NCBI RefSeq assembly: GCF_964355755.1
Contig: NC_092672.1
Coordinates: forward strand, 8,928,001 to 8,992,000
Direction: 5' to 3'
Source of the DNA: Antedon mediterranea
Taxonomy: Eukaryota > Echinodermata > Crinoidea > Comatulida > Antedonidae
Length of the DNA: 64,000 bases
Shown here: positions 13,201 to 22,400 of the stretch, in pieces
How the letters are laid out: each line of letters opens with the position of its first letter
How positions within the stretch are numbered: the first letter of the stretch is position 1
The notes under the pieces: generated by a model
The model's input: the letters and a program-made list of their open reading frames with translations, nothing else
What the model was told of the DNA's origin: nothing
Database searches by the model: none
Position numbers and translations under genes: made by a program

Positions 13201-16200
13201 GTTTAGCATCTGGAAGTTTACTTGGTGTAAAAGTCGCTAACCCATGACGCAATTGATTGGGTATATTTATGTATATATATAAATCATACTGTAAATTATA
13301 GAAACAGTGCTCATATTCGGAACATGATCTCATAATCGCGTCAAGCATAGCTCATTGGCGAAAGTTCCATATTTTTTTGTTGTATGAAAAAATGTCTCTA
13401 TGTATATATATGTTTGCAAAATGTATAATCTTACAAATTTAAAGGGTCCTTAAAAATACTTACACTTTGAAATGTTTCATTATCTTGATAAGTCATCTGT
13501 ATTAATTCCTGGAGAAATAACTGGGGTAGTTTCCCCGACAACAAGAAAGGTACAAACCAGGATATATGAGATGACGCTCTGCAAAAAAAAAAGTTTTTTT
13601 TTTAAATATGATTTACAATCATCAGTTATGCCTCTCATCTTGCAACATGATGCTTTGCACTATACCATGCCATTTTCCTCTGTTAAAACTCATCTACACT
13701 ATTGATAAAAAAAACGTGTGATGTTCCCAAATATGGTAGTAGTGATATGCTTAAATATGGTAGTGATATGACACCATCAACTCCATGGGCACATCAAATT
13801 TGTTGGTCACATGAAGTTTGATAGTGTAAACAGAGCTTTATGTCATTTTAGATTACAGGTATAGTATGTACACATCTACATGGCATCCATGAAAATAAAG
13901 ATCATTAAAATTCACAGTTGTATTGACTGTACCTTGGCCGTGTAATGGTTCCTTGTAGTACTAGTACACAATGACGAACACACTGGTGCCTAGCATTCTT
14001 TAAAACTTCATTAATCGGTGGCTGTGACGCTCTCTGAAATAGACCAAAGTTAGATGAACTTGCATGCAATAGCAACATAATTTAGAAGTGCACAAAGCAA
14101 ACCAATGAGACATTATACATCTTCACGTGAGGAATTCGATCTAGGTCGGCCATAAAAACTAATCGGTCAACTTGGCCGCAATAAACTATGAATTACAAAA
14201 AGTGCAAAGGAAGCGAATGAATAAATAAAATATTTTTAAATAGTTCTTCCCATTATTTTCAATTTTTTAGCACTAGTTGTTTTCCATACTTTTATTGGGG
14301 CTGAGTTGAGCGATTAATTTGAGGCCGAGTTGACTTGTGGCTGAGTTGACATATGGGCAAGGTTATGAGGTCAACTGGACTTGACTGTGGCCAAGATGAT
14401 TTAGGGCCAACTTGACACACATCTGAGCTGCATTATTTTTCATAGGAAAATATAAGGGTTGGTGGGAGGTATAGATGGTATAAAAGCATCACTTTACCTT
14501 AGCTAAATTTCTCTCCTCAATGCCAACATTGTTGTAGGCTTCTAGGAGATAGATGATCATTTCCGTTTCGCGGCCTGGAGCAATTTGAAGACTATGTTCA
14601 GATAGTGATGAAAAACTAAAATATATACAAAATTACATTTTAATTTAATAATCATATTTTAAAATATAATAAAGTGCTAAAACCATATATGGGCACATTA
14701 CATTGTTATATAAGTTTGACAGAGCTTTAGAATTGAATTAATATTTTTTTCTTTATTTTTTTTTTTTATATTATTTTATATAACAAATACATAATGTACA
14801 AACCTTGGTGGCGTCATATTTTGGCTAATAACTTGTTTCAATTTACTTTCATCTTCCTTGCTACAATGTGCGTGACATAACAAGACCTCCATTAATATTT
14901 GCCCAATCAAATCTTCAAAACTCTGATAGACTGCGAAAAAGAAACAAAAATAACTAATGTATACTATTAGTTAAGTAACTTAGTTTTAAGTTAAAAAACC
15001 TGTATATGTTTGTTCACATTCAGTCGGAATTAAGTGTGGGGGCAGGGGAAAACATCAGGCTACGACACATTTGTTGTTGAATTGGATTTTCTTCCTAGAC
15101 AATGAGCATGCTAGCACAACAATACATTTAAGCTTTTAATTTGTGTTGGTTTCATTACATTTGTCTAGCCCTAGCTCAGCATTTTTTTCAATGCAAAATC
15201 ATGATCACTCAAGCCAAACAAGAAGTAAACATCTAGGTCAGCATAGTGAATATTTCAATGTAGGCTTAGGACATAATAATTCATTTCCCAAAATTTACAT
15301 TGCATAGGATCAGCCTGGAAATCAGCAGCAAGGTCCCGTAGATACAATACACCGTTCTGTGGTTCTTTGTACGACACTTTAAAAATGCGGCAGATCATTG
15401 TTATCAGGATGTCTTGCGAAACGGCAGAAGGATCTTTCGACATCTTTTCTTTTTTCTCAAGTTCTTCCATCTCTGGATTCTCTATACCCGAATCTACATC
15501 CATTTGGGAGAAGTTTCTAAAGGTATCAACAAAAATTAATACTTTTTTTCAAACAATTTTGATTTGTCAATGATTTAAATTAAATTTAAAAATAAATTCA
15601 AATGGGGCCTTGTTGGCCTGTAGGGAGTGGAGTTAAAAGAGTTACAACCATGGAAATAGGTCAGGAATTCAACCCTGGCACAGGTCAGGATTTGACTTGG
15701 TTTTTGTAGAGTTTTTGGTTTTCAGGGATTCCGGTTAAGATTTGAATGTACTGCATATCAAATTGTCATTTTAAACAGACCATTCTAAAATGGACATATC
15801 ACAAATTAAAAATCAAATTTTAGTAACTGATTGTATGCTATTAGCAAAGTATGTTGGGTAAATTTGCTGCATAATTAAAACATCTTGGCATGTTAACGTA
15901 AAAAGAATAAATATATACTACTAAACTATAAATATTGAATCAAATACAAACCCTTCATCTGGAGGCTGTGAATCTACTTCCATACTTTGTTGAAGACTAC
16001 TTTCGCCCTGAGAGTCTAAACCACTATCCAGGCTTGGTTGCAGATTTTCTCCCTGAGAGCCTAAACCACTATCCAGGCTGGGTTGCAAATTTTCTCCCTG
16101 AGAGCTTAAACCACTATCCAGGCTTGGTTGCACATTTTCACCCTGAGAGCCTAAACCACTATCCAGACTTGGTTGCAGATTTTCGCCCTGAGAGCCTAAA

Positions 16201-17521
16201 CCACTATCCAGACTTTGCATCACACTATCCGACTCATCTGTGTTTGAAAAATCGAAAGTATACAAGAAAAAAAATGTTTTTATTCAACAGACGTCTCAGG
16301 GTACAGCAAAATTTAAAAAACAGATACGTGTATGTAATTTTGAAAAAAAAAATTATATGCTGTATTTGAACCTAACATTTTCAGTAGTTTTTTTTATCAG
16401 CCCAGTTTTAATTTTATTTTTACTGCTCATCTCTAATTTAAACTCATATGGATTTTTTATTTTAATTATACTAGTTAAAAAGGGCCAGTTACAGAGTCGT
16501 TTTAAAAGCTATTGCCCAGGCCAGAGGTCCTGTACTAAATCGAAAATGCTGCTTTTTCTGGAACCTGAATGATGGCGTTTGCTTATATGGAAGGTTGAAC
16601 TGTGAAGTGCTTTTCTGTTTAGAAATAAAAAACATCTTCATAAAGTTGGTATTGGAAGGACTTATGCCTTATAATTACCATACTGTATTATTAATTATTA
16701 TTAATAAGGCTAACCCACCTTGAATATTAGAAGCCATGGATGAGCTTTCTCCCTTCCTACTTGACACTGGTGTGCCAGTATCAATAGCCTGTTTTGACTC
16801 TTTCGGTGGTGAAGCACTGTTAATACTCCCCTCTAGTCTTGCCAGTCGTCTACGTCTAACCTAACAAACAAGAAAAATAACAAATTGAAATAGATTTTAC
16901 ACACATTGAATGCATGAAACCTTAAATTTAAAATTCATGTTATAATAAAGTCAGAAAATGTTACACAATGTCAAATAAAATGTAAATAAAATAAGGATTT
17001 AATGAGAAGAATAATAATAATATCTAATCATCATGTGATGCAACTCCGAATATATATATATATATATTATATACTAGGCATAGGGCCTATAGGCCTAGCT
17101 AGGGGCCTATATGCAGAGAATAACTCGGCTCGGAGTGAATTAATTAATAAATGTACCTAGCAAAATGTGCGTTTTTATTATTGAAACTTTACTTTGTATA
17201 GGCCTAGCCTAGCTAGGCCTATACACTCTGGCAGAGAAAGTATAAAATCCCCTGACTATCACCATGGAGTAAACTCCATGCTATCACAGACCAATTCGTC
17301 GCTGTACAGCAGAGGTGGCCTTGTACACAACGTACACAAAAATGTAGCCTTCGACAGCTGATTTCGATTAGGATACGGGCCAAGCCTAAGCTTAGGCGGT
17401 GGCCAATTTTTGATGGCCGAGGCTAGCTAGGCCTAGGAATGAATGAGAACAAAGCCGTAGATTCATACATGAAAATATCACAATTATATCGTCTTACCTC
17501 GTCTGGTGTTAACTCACTCAT
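1233..17521 (-). CDS. UBE4B: Ubiquitin conjugation factor E4 B (UFD2-type U-box ligase), 3' end outside window
   Basis: E4/E3 ubiquitin ligase of the UFD2 family that extends ubiquitin chains, working with the p97/VCP proteasomal route. 26 coding exons: 17498-17521, 16719-16860, 15952-16237, 15299-15516, 14804-14930, 14498-14615, 13933-14033, 13464-13578, 12575-12658, 11817-11873, 11225-11341, 10248-10346, 9991-10104, 9485-9574, 8903-9008, 7865-8097, 7195-7322, 6757-6855, 6191-6308, 5183-5300, 4269-4395, 3529-3673, 3227-3361, 2377-2568, 1637-1811, 1233-1382. They join in frame to 1139 codons plus 1 nt. The start [19 protein letters not shown] matches the vertebrate N-terminus. MDVDSGIEN (about residues 156-164) matches the segment where mammalian UBE4B is cut by caspase-6/granzyme B. 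The UFD2 core is highly conserved ([22 protein letters not shown]). The U-box begins in the last exon seen ([19 protein letters not shown]). About 25 C-terminal residues are missing and no exon for them is visible in 1-1232. Unusual: five 15-residue repeats in exon 3. Confidence 0.97.
1925..2050 (-). mobile_element. tRNA-derived SINE-like sequence, antisense
   Basis: Read on the minus strand it has an A-box-like ggtgctctagaggtatgagc and a B-box-like gggttcgagtctcaccc, as in Pol III tRNA-derived SINE heads. No complete cloverleaf is apparent, so it is not called a tRNA gene. It lies in a UBE4B intron. Confidence 0.45.
4522..4730. mobile_element. MITE family 2, UBE4B intron copy
   Basis: Left end agggagctttttttttattt followed by tgcgacgacc; right end gtcgtcgcaaatcaaaagtt. 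The ends are imperfect inverted repeats. No coding potential. The same ends occur at 20884-21049. Confidence 0.65.
6891..7065 (-). repeat. Dispersed about 170-bp repeat, inverted relative to 9108-9277
   Basis: Shares tttatttaaatcctgc, 'acatatgctt', 'aggggc(c/t)acagggc', 'ttaagattgctaaaccaggg' and 'acctttgacct' with the reverse complement of 9108-9277. A more diverged relative is at about 19826-19935. Both main copies sit in UBE4B introns. Class unknown. Confidence 0.75.
7611..7810 (+). mobile_element. tRNA-derived SINE, copy 1
   Basis: The head has gtggcacagtgtgtagggca (A-box region) and aattcgaatccaaccc (B-box region). The body contains 'aggcaagacact', 'cacccaggtgtataaatggg' and 'tacctggt'. 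A second copy at 22306-22600 shares head and body, which marks it as a dispersed SINE. Confidence 0.75.
9108..9277 (+). repeat. Dispersed about 170-bp repeat, partner of 6891-7065
   Basis: Plus-strand copy beginning at the gaggtcaaaggtccctggtt region and ending near gcaggatttaaataaaaaag. It aligns as the reverse complement of 6891-7065 with scattered differences, giving an inverted pair about 2 kb apart inside one pre-mRNA. Confidence 0.75.
9626..9757. mobile_element. MITE family 1, UBE4B intron copy
   Basis: Starts taaagctctgtctacaccat and ends gtgtaaacacagctttac, an imperfect inverted repeat. The centre carries 'ggacatgatgatattttggc', as in the other family members. It sits in the intron between the exons at 9485-9574 and 9991-10104. 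Confidence 0.75.
10570..11145. repeat. GAT-rich minisatellite in a UBE4B intron
   Basis: About 575 bp built from GATGGACTGATGATGAT and GTAATGATGATGAA blocks with variable numbers of GAT triplets. It lies in the intron between the exons at 10248-10346 and 11225-11341. It opens long Ser/His/Ile-rich frames on the minus strand that are artefacts of the repeat. Confidence 0.95.
12003..12137. mobile_element. MITE family 1, UBE4B intron copy
   Basis: Begins taaagctctgtttaaaaaag and contains two 'aaat(a/g)(t/c)ggtagtgatat' stretches and 'ccatatatgggcacatcag'. The right end (ttggtagtgtagtagt) has drifted from the usual gtgtagacagagctt. Confidence 0.7.
12245..12520 (+). mobile_element. tRNA-derived SINE-like element, different head
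   Basis: The head contains gctgtggcttggtggttatg (A-box-like) and cctgggttcaagtcatg (B-box-like). It is followed by a body with no ORF and an A-rich end (aattaaaaaaaataaac). It occupies the UBE4B intron before the exon at 12575-12658. The head differs from the 7611 family. Confidence 0.55.
12729..13140. mobile_element. MITE family 1 fragment followed by a long hairpin of nested copies
   Basis: 12729-12812 is a left-half family 1 fragment (aaagctgtctacactatcac). It is followed by a hairpin whose arms, 12841-12913 and 13068-13140, are nearly perfect reverse complements over about 73 bp. Both arms include tcacagtggcaatgtctaca or its complement and end in the family 1 'ctatcaaac' sequence. The loop holds the usual 'cccatatatggacac' core. 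This looks like a MITE inserted into, or extended by, a palindromic duplication. Confidence 0.75.
13684..13840. mobile_element. MITE family 1, UBE4B intron copy
   Basis: Left end taaaactcatctacactatt, right end tgatagtgtaaacagagctt. The interior repeats 'aaatatggtagt(a)gtgatat'. It lies between the exons at 13464-13578 and 13933-14033. A further remnant of the right end (tttgacagagcttt) is at about 14685-14729. Confidence 0.75.
16004..16225 (-). repeat. UBE4B: Coding minisatellite: five 15-aa repeats in UBE4B exon 3
   Basis: A 45-bp unit is repeated about five times in frame inside exon 3. The peptide unit is [15 protein letters not shown]; variants carry DSGLSS and DSGLDS, and one carries NVQP. 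The repeats occupy about residues 64-138, between the conserved N-terminal [10 protein letters not shown] block and the conserved MDVDSGIEN block. No copy has a frameshift or stop. Each unit contains DSG-L-x-S, which fits the DSG-phi-x-S beta-TrCP phosphodegron consensus. The repeat structure is read directly; the degron role is inference. Confidence 0.93.
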
Positions 17522-17782
17522 TACGTGCCCTTCCTATTCTCAACTTTAATAACAATATTTATTTTCAATACTTTATAAATAAAAAGTGTATGACAGAATT
17601 ACAACAACCGAATTTAGCTAAGTGAAAGCAGCCATAATTGATGATGTCATTGCGTATACAACACAACAAAAATCGACGAATCAGCTGGTTCGTTGTGCAC
17701 AAGTAAACAAAGGGCACTTCCTAATAAGTCTTTGTGTGTAACAGACCTGTTTAAGACTGAAGAAGGTAACAATTTTAATTAA
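17522..17782. promoter_or_regulatory. UBE4B: Probable UBE4B promoter / 5' UTR region
   Basis: Sequence immediately upstream of the UBE4B start codon (minus-strand gene). It contains tgatgatgtcattgcg at about 17640, a CRE/ATF-like site, and no TATA box at a clear position. Promoter identity is inferred from position only. The CATGGAGT/ACTCCATG palindrome at 17263-17280 lies in intron 1. Confidence 0.3.
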
Positions 17783-18330
17783 AGATGTATTGTCCCTTGA
17801 AACACAAAAAATGAAAAAAAAAATATTCTAAATTAAAATTGGCCATATCAAAGTAATATTAAAGTTATTCACTTTAAGTCGAAAATTCGAGCCAAAAACA
17901 ACAATTTTACATAATTAACAGGTAAATTAATTAGATTACATTTCGTCTGGGAAATCGTCGCAAGCGAAAGTAAACAAAGATTTCAAACCATGAGTATGCA
18001 TTATGCATGATGCTAATTAGGATTGTTTACAACTTGTCACGGTTGAGAAGGTGTTTCCACACAGATCGCGAGAAAGTTTTATGATTATGCATACAGAGTA
18101 GCCAAATAAGTGCGTTGCATTATGAGATATGTTTTGATTGAAAACTTTGACAGGAAGTCAAAGTTATTTTTTGAACAAAAAAACATCTGTATTTCGGTTA
18201 AATTATTTTTTTTTTCGACTAATTTTTTTGGTGAAAGTTAATAACTATTATGATACTTCAAAATGACCCACTTTTTTTCAGAATTAAAAAAAAAATTTTG
18301 TTTGGAATTAGTCAAAGGGACAATACATCT
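17783..18330. mobile_element. piggyBac-like MITE with TTAA target duplication
   Basis: The element is bounded by TTAA at 17779-17782 and at 18331-18334. Its ends are inverted: agatgtattgtcccttga at the left and tcaaagggacaatacatct at the right. It is 548 bp with no ORF. TTAA duplication with terminal inverted repeats is the hallmark of piggyBac-type transposition. It fills most of the spacer between UBE4B and brambleberry. Confidence 0.82.
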
Positions 18331-18871
18331 TTAACCTAAAAGAAAGAGGTACTGTACCCAGGGAGTTGTTATAATGTCAATTTTGTTAAACAAAAAAATA
18401 AAAACAATCGGGACATCATCCAAAAACAGCATGGGTAAAATAATTTTATATTTGAACGGGGAACTTTATGGGGGTTTAATAACAATAATAATAATGTATC
18501 CTTCGGATGGGGGAAATGAATTATTATACTAGAAAATGCAATAGATGAGAGGCAGGGGACCGACGAGTGAAGAGTTTCAAAACTAATATGAAAAATGATC
18601 ACACAAATATTTTTTTTAATTTATTCAACAACACTGATTTATTACAGTATAAAAATACAAAAGCACCATCATAACTTGAATTGATAAATCTATAGGTATA
18701 AAAATATTAATTGAATAATTGACAATGTATAACATAAATAAAGTAATCAAATAACAATTAAACTAACTTTATATAATCTAACCCTACCCCCACATCCTCC
18801 ATTATAGTATTAAATTAAATTCAAAATTGTTAAACAAGATTTAAAAAAATATTGCAATAATCACATTTAAT

Positions 18872-19047
18872 ACTACTGTAATAATATATGGTTACAATAC
18901 AATAGGCCTAAATAGTATTATCTATATACACAGTATGTGTAGTGCCAATCAACGCATTAACTACTGTAATAATATATGGTTACCATACAATAGGCCTAAA
19001 TAGTATTATCTATATACACAGTATGTGTAGTGCCAATCAACACATTA
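18872..19047. repeat. Two-copy 88-bp tandem duplication
   Basis: The block starting actactgtaataatatatgg and ending with gccaatcaacgcatt is repeated directly with about two substitutions (ttacaatac to ttaccatac; aacgcatt to aacacatt). It lies 3' of the brambleberry stop codon and could be in its 3' UTR or just beyond. Confidence 0.95.
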
Positions 19048-19406
19048 CAAACACACTACAGTACAATGTTACCAATGCATAGCCTATCTCTAATACATTT
19101 TTAATTTCTTTTATTTTAAATGGCTTATTTATAGCCCTGTCAATATATACAATTACAGTATCAGATAATTGAATTAATACATCATTTATTACTTTTAGGA
19201 CAATTTTCACAGTTACAATTATTATAAAAAACAAGAAGACTAATATGTTCCCATTATTATAGAAAACTCAATATGTTGATAGACACAGAGACAATATTGC
19301 TATTATTTAGTCACGAGAAGTAGTACAGTAATGCAGAAGAGAACAATCTCTATGCTATTGTCAAAAGCCCCAGTCGTACTGGTGGCTACGGCCATTAATT
19401 ATTCCC

Positions 19407-22400
19407 TCATTTGCGACTGAGGGGTTGTTCAGAATGTCGGTAACAAAAAGATTTTCCAACTGGACAAGTAAGCTTACACGGTTGTCCAGTCTTGGTGACT
19501 CCAGTGCAAGGCTGCCGATTTGGACTCATCGTGTTCCTAATGGAAAAAGAAAATTCAGAAAAATGTTCAGATTAGTATTACCCAATAAAAGCATTGCAAA
19601 AAATAATTTTGTGGTAATCCATTCACCAAGTACAGGACCTACAAAATGACAACAAAATCATAGAGCAGGCAAGATTTTAACTTGAGGACTTTCAATTAGT
19701 CTATGCCTCTCACACAATTCTTGAATCATCCAGCCTTTATACTTTGTTACCCCCTTTTTAAATGTTCCTTTCTTATCACACCCACTTTGGCTTTCTGTAA
19801 GCACTCACTGCTATGATAAGTCACTGATTAAACCCAGAGCTTAAGGGGTTCTAGAGCATGAGTAACCCATGGCAATACAACTGCCCAGCGATGTTAGATG
19901 GCCCCTTGAAAGTACAAAACCAGGGGCCCTTCTCCCTAATTTACACCACTTTATCAAATCCTTAACACTTCAATCTAATACATTCATCTCTTTCTTGGTC
20001 ATTAAAAAACCTTTACTTGTAATAGTAGTGTATAGTAATATATAATAACCTTCTTTTGGTAGCTTCAATTAGCTTCTGGTTATGAGTACCAGGTGTAACT
20101 GTATCCATTGCTGATCCTAGATGCCTTCTGGCAGGATTGATGACTCCAAAACTATTCGCAAGCTCCTCTCCAGTTGGCATTGGAGTTGTATCAGGAAGTC
20201 TTGAGATGTTATCCATATGCGTACTCTCCAGTATTGGCATGATGGGCGTGTTTGGTGACAGGGTGGTGTCTGCATTTGAGTGATCAGTGGAAGATGCCAG
20301 GATTCTTGTTGAGTTTGAAACATAGGTTGAATCACAGAGGCTGGAGTTGTCCGAGTTGGGATAAAAATCTGTCGTACTGTCAACGCTGCCGAACTTCAAT
20401 CTGAAATAAAACAAATACAGTCAACAACTCTCTCATTGATATATGTAGTTCTTTACTGGACACCTTTGAGCTGGCCTATCGTGAGGCTTAATACATCAAT
20501 ATAACCTTTTCTACAATTTCAAATATTTTGGGCATCATTTTGCACCAATGGTGGCCGCCATATTGGATTTAAGGACGTACGTATACTAACTATGCTTGGT
20601 GATGGTTTATAAAATGATATGTGACCATACTTATTAGTTTCATTTCTGTTTTAAGCAATACGTAACATAAGACAAATAAAACTATATTGAAATAATATTA
20701 GTACACAATCCTTATTTGGTAGTACTGTAAATAATTTTATTTCTAAAGATGAACAAATAAAGTTTGAAATATTGAATCATGATGGACTGTATTACTTTTT
20801 TGAGTTGGCTCTATTATGGATACAGTATTGAAGTACCCTATATTACTTATGAGAAAATGTTCTGCTATGGCTATGATATTAATAGGGAGCTTTCAATTTG
20901 CGACTACCGAAGACGTCTTGACCTAGAAACCATCAAATATATATTTTGAGTTGTGGAGTAAGGCCACACATCCCAATATTTCCGCATGTGCACAATGAAC
21001 TAACATGCAGTAGTCTGGTTGTCGGTCGTCGCAAATTGAAATCTTCCTATTGCAGTAGCAACCCTGGATAGATAACACTCAATAATGATACCTTTCTATT
21101 GATGCAGCTCCTAGATGCTCTGGTGACTGTTTAACTGGATAAAACATATGCAGTGCTTTTGGTTCTTGTTGTCTATTTTGATCATTAAACCAATACAACC
21201 AAATCACAAACCAATTCACTAGATAACATTTAAAATGAGAAAAAAAACATCATTGACATTTCTATCTAACATGTGTAAATAATATGTAATAACACATTAC
21301 AGTAATTATACCAGACAATATTGTACAAATGTACAGTAATTATACCAGACAATACTGTACAAATGTACAGTAATTATACCAGACAATACTGTACAAATGT
21401 AACATACAGTAATACAAAACCTATACAGAATTTGATGTGTAACGAAAATATTTGGAAACAGACACTTTTTCACAAAAAGTAACAGCTTGTAATAAGGTTT
21501 GCATAGTGTGAAGACAATTTGTAAAAACACACAGATGACAGACCTGTTTTTTGTTCTAAGATGTCTCGAGATGTTACTGCGCGCAATTGTATTGCCCTGG
21601 TATTAAAGTGACCAATCATAGTAATCAAATAGCGTGCAACTTTTTCCCATGATTTCTCACGGTTTGCACATGCGTGTATGAAAACGCGTAATAAATCAGG
21701 AGATCAAACCATTTATATGTAGTGAATAAGGAAATAGTCGCTATAGCTTAAACAATTTTCAGTATTATTTAGATACGCTGTGTTTGTGATATCCAGAAAG
21801 CCAATGGATAAAAGAGATTTTCAGAGAGAGTTTGACTATAGAACAAAGACTACCATAACCGCACCATGCTCATATCTGTATCTCCAGCAAATTCTATTCT
21901 TACTAATATACTTCTGTTGATTGCGATGTAACACAAAAAAAATTAAAAACTTACAGATAATGGTTATGCAAAGAAGGACGGTGATAGAAATAAAGTCCAG
22001 ACATGGCATATGTCCAATTTCTGCCATAGCGTTCAAAGGAACAATTGCCAGTAGAACGATGCGGGGGAACACTGGTGTGTACACAAAATTGACGGCAATG
22101 GCTGCTAATAAGAAGTAACAGGTGTGTTTAACACAGCTTGATACAACATCAAGGCTTGCACCTGACGAGAGAAGACGGAAAGAAACACTTATCAGTTGGG
22201 GGAAAAATGACAAAAGGCTTCCTACTTTCTAGGAGTTTTATCAGATAAACTATATTGTTTTGACAACACTTCTAACAAGACCCCAGTGCTAATTTTGCCA
22301 TTTTAGGCATGTGGCACAGCGTGATGGACGTTGGACTACTGGTCGTGAGATTTTAAGGTCGAATCCAAAGCTTGTCACATTGCTTGTGTCCTGAGGCAAG

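Noticed and set aside
15935-16369. 144-codon plus-strand frame with PESLNHYPG repeats
   Set aside because: It is the antisense reading of the UBE4B exon 3 minisatellite. The minus strand is supported by splice sites and homology.
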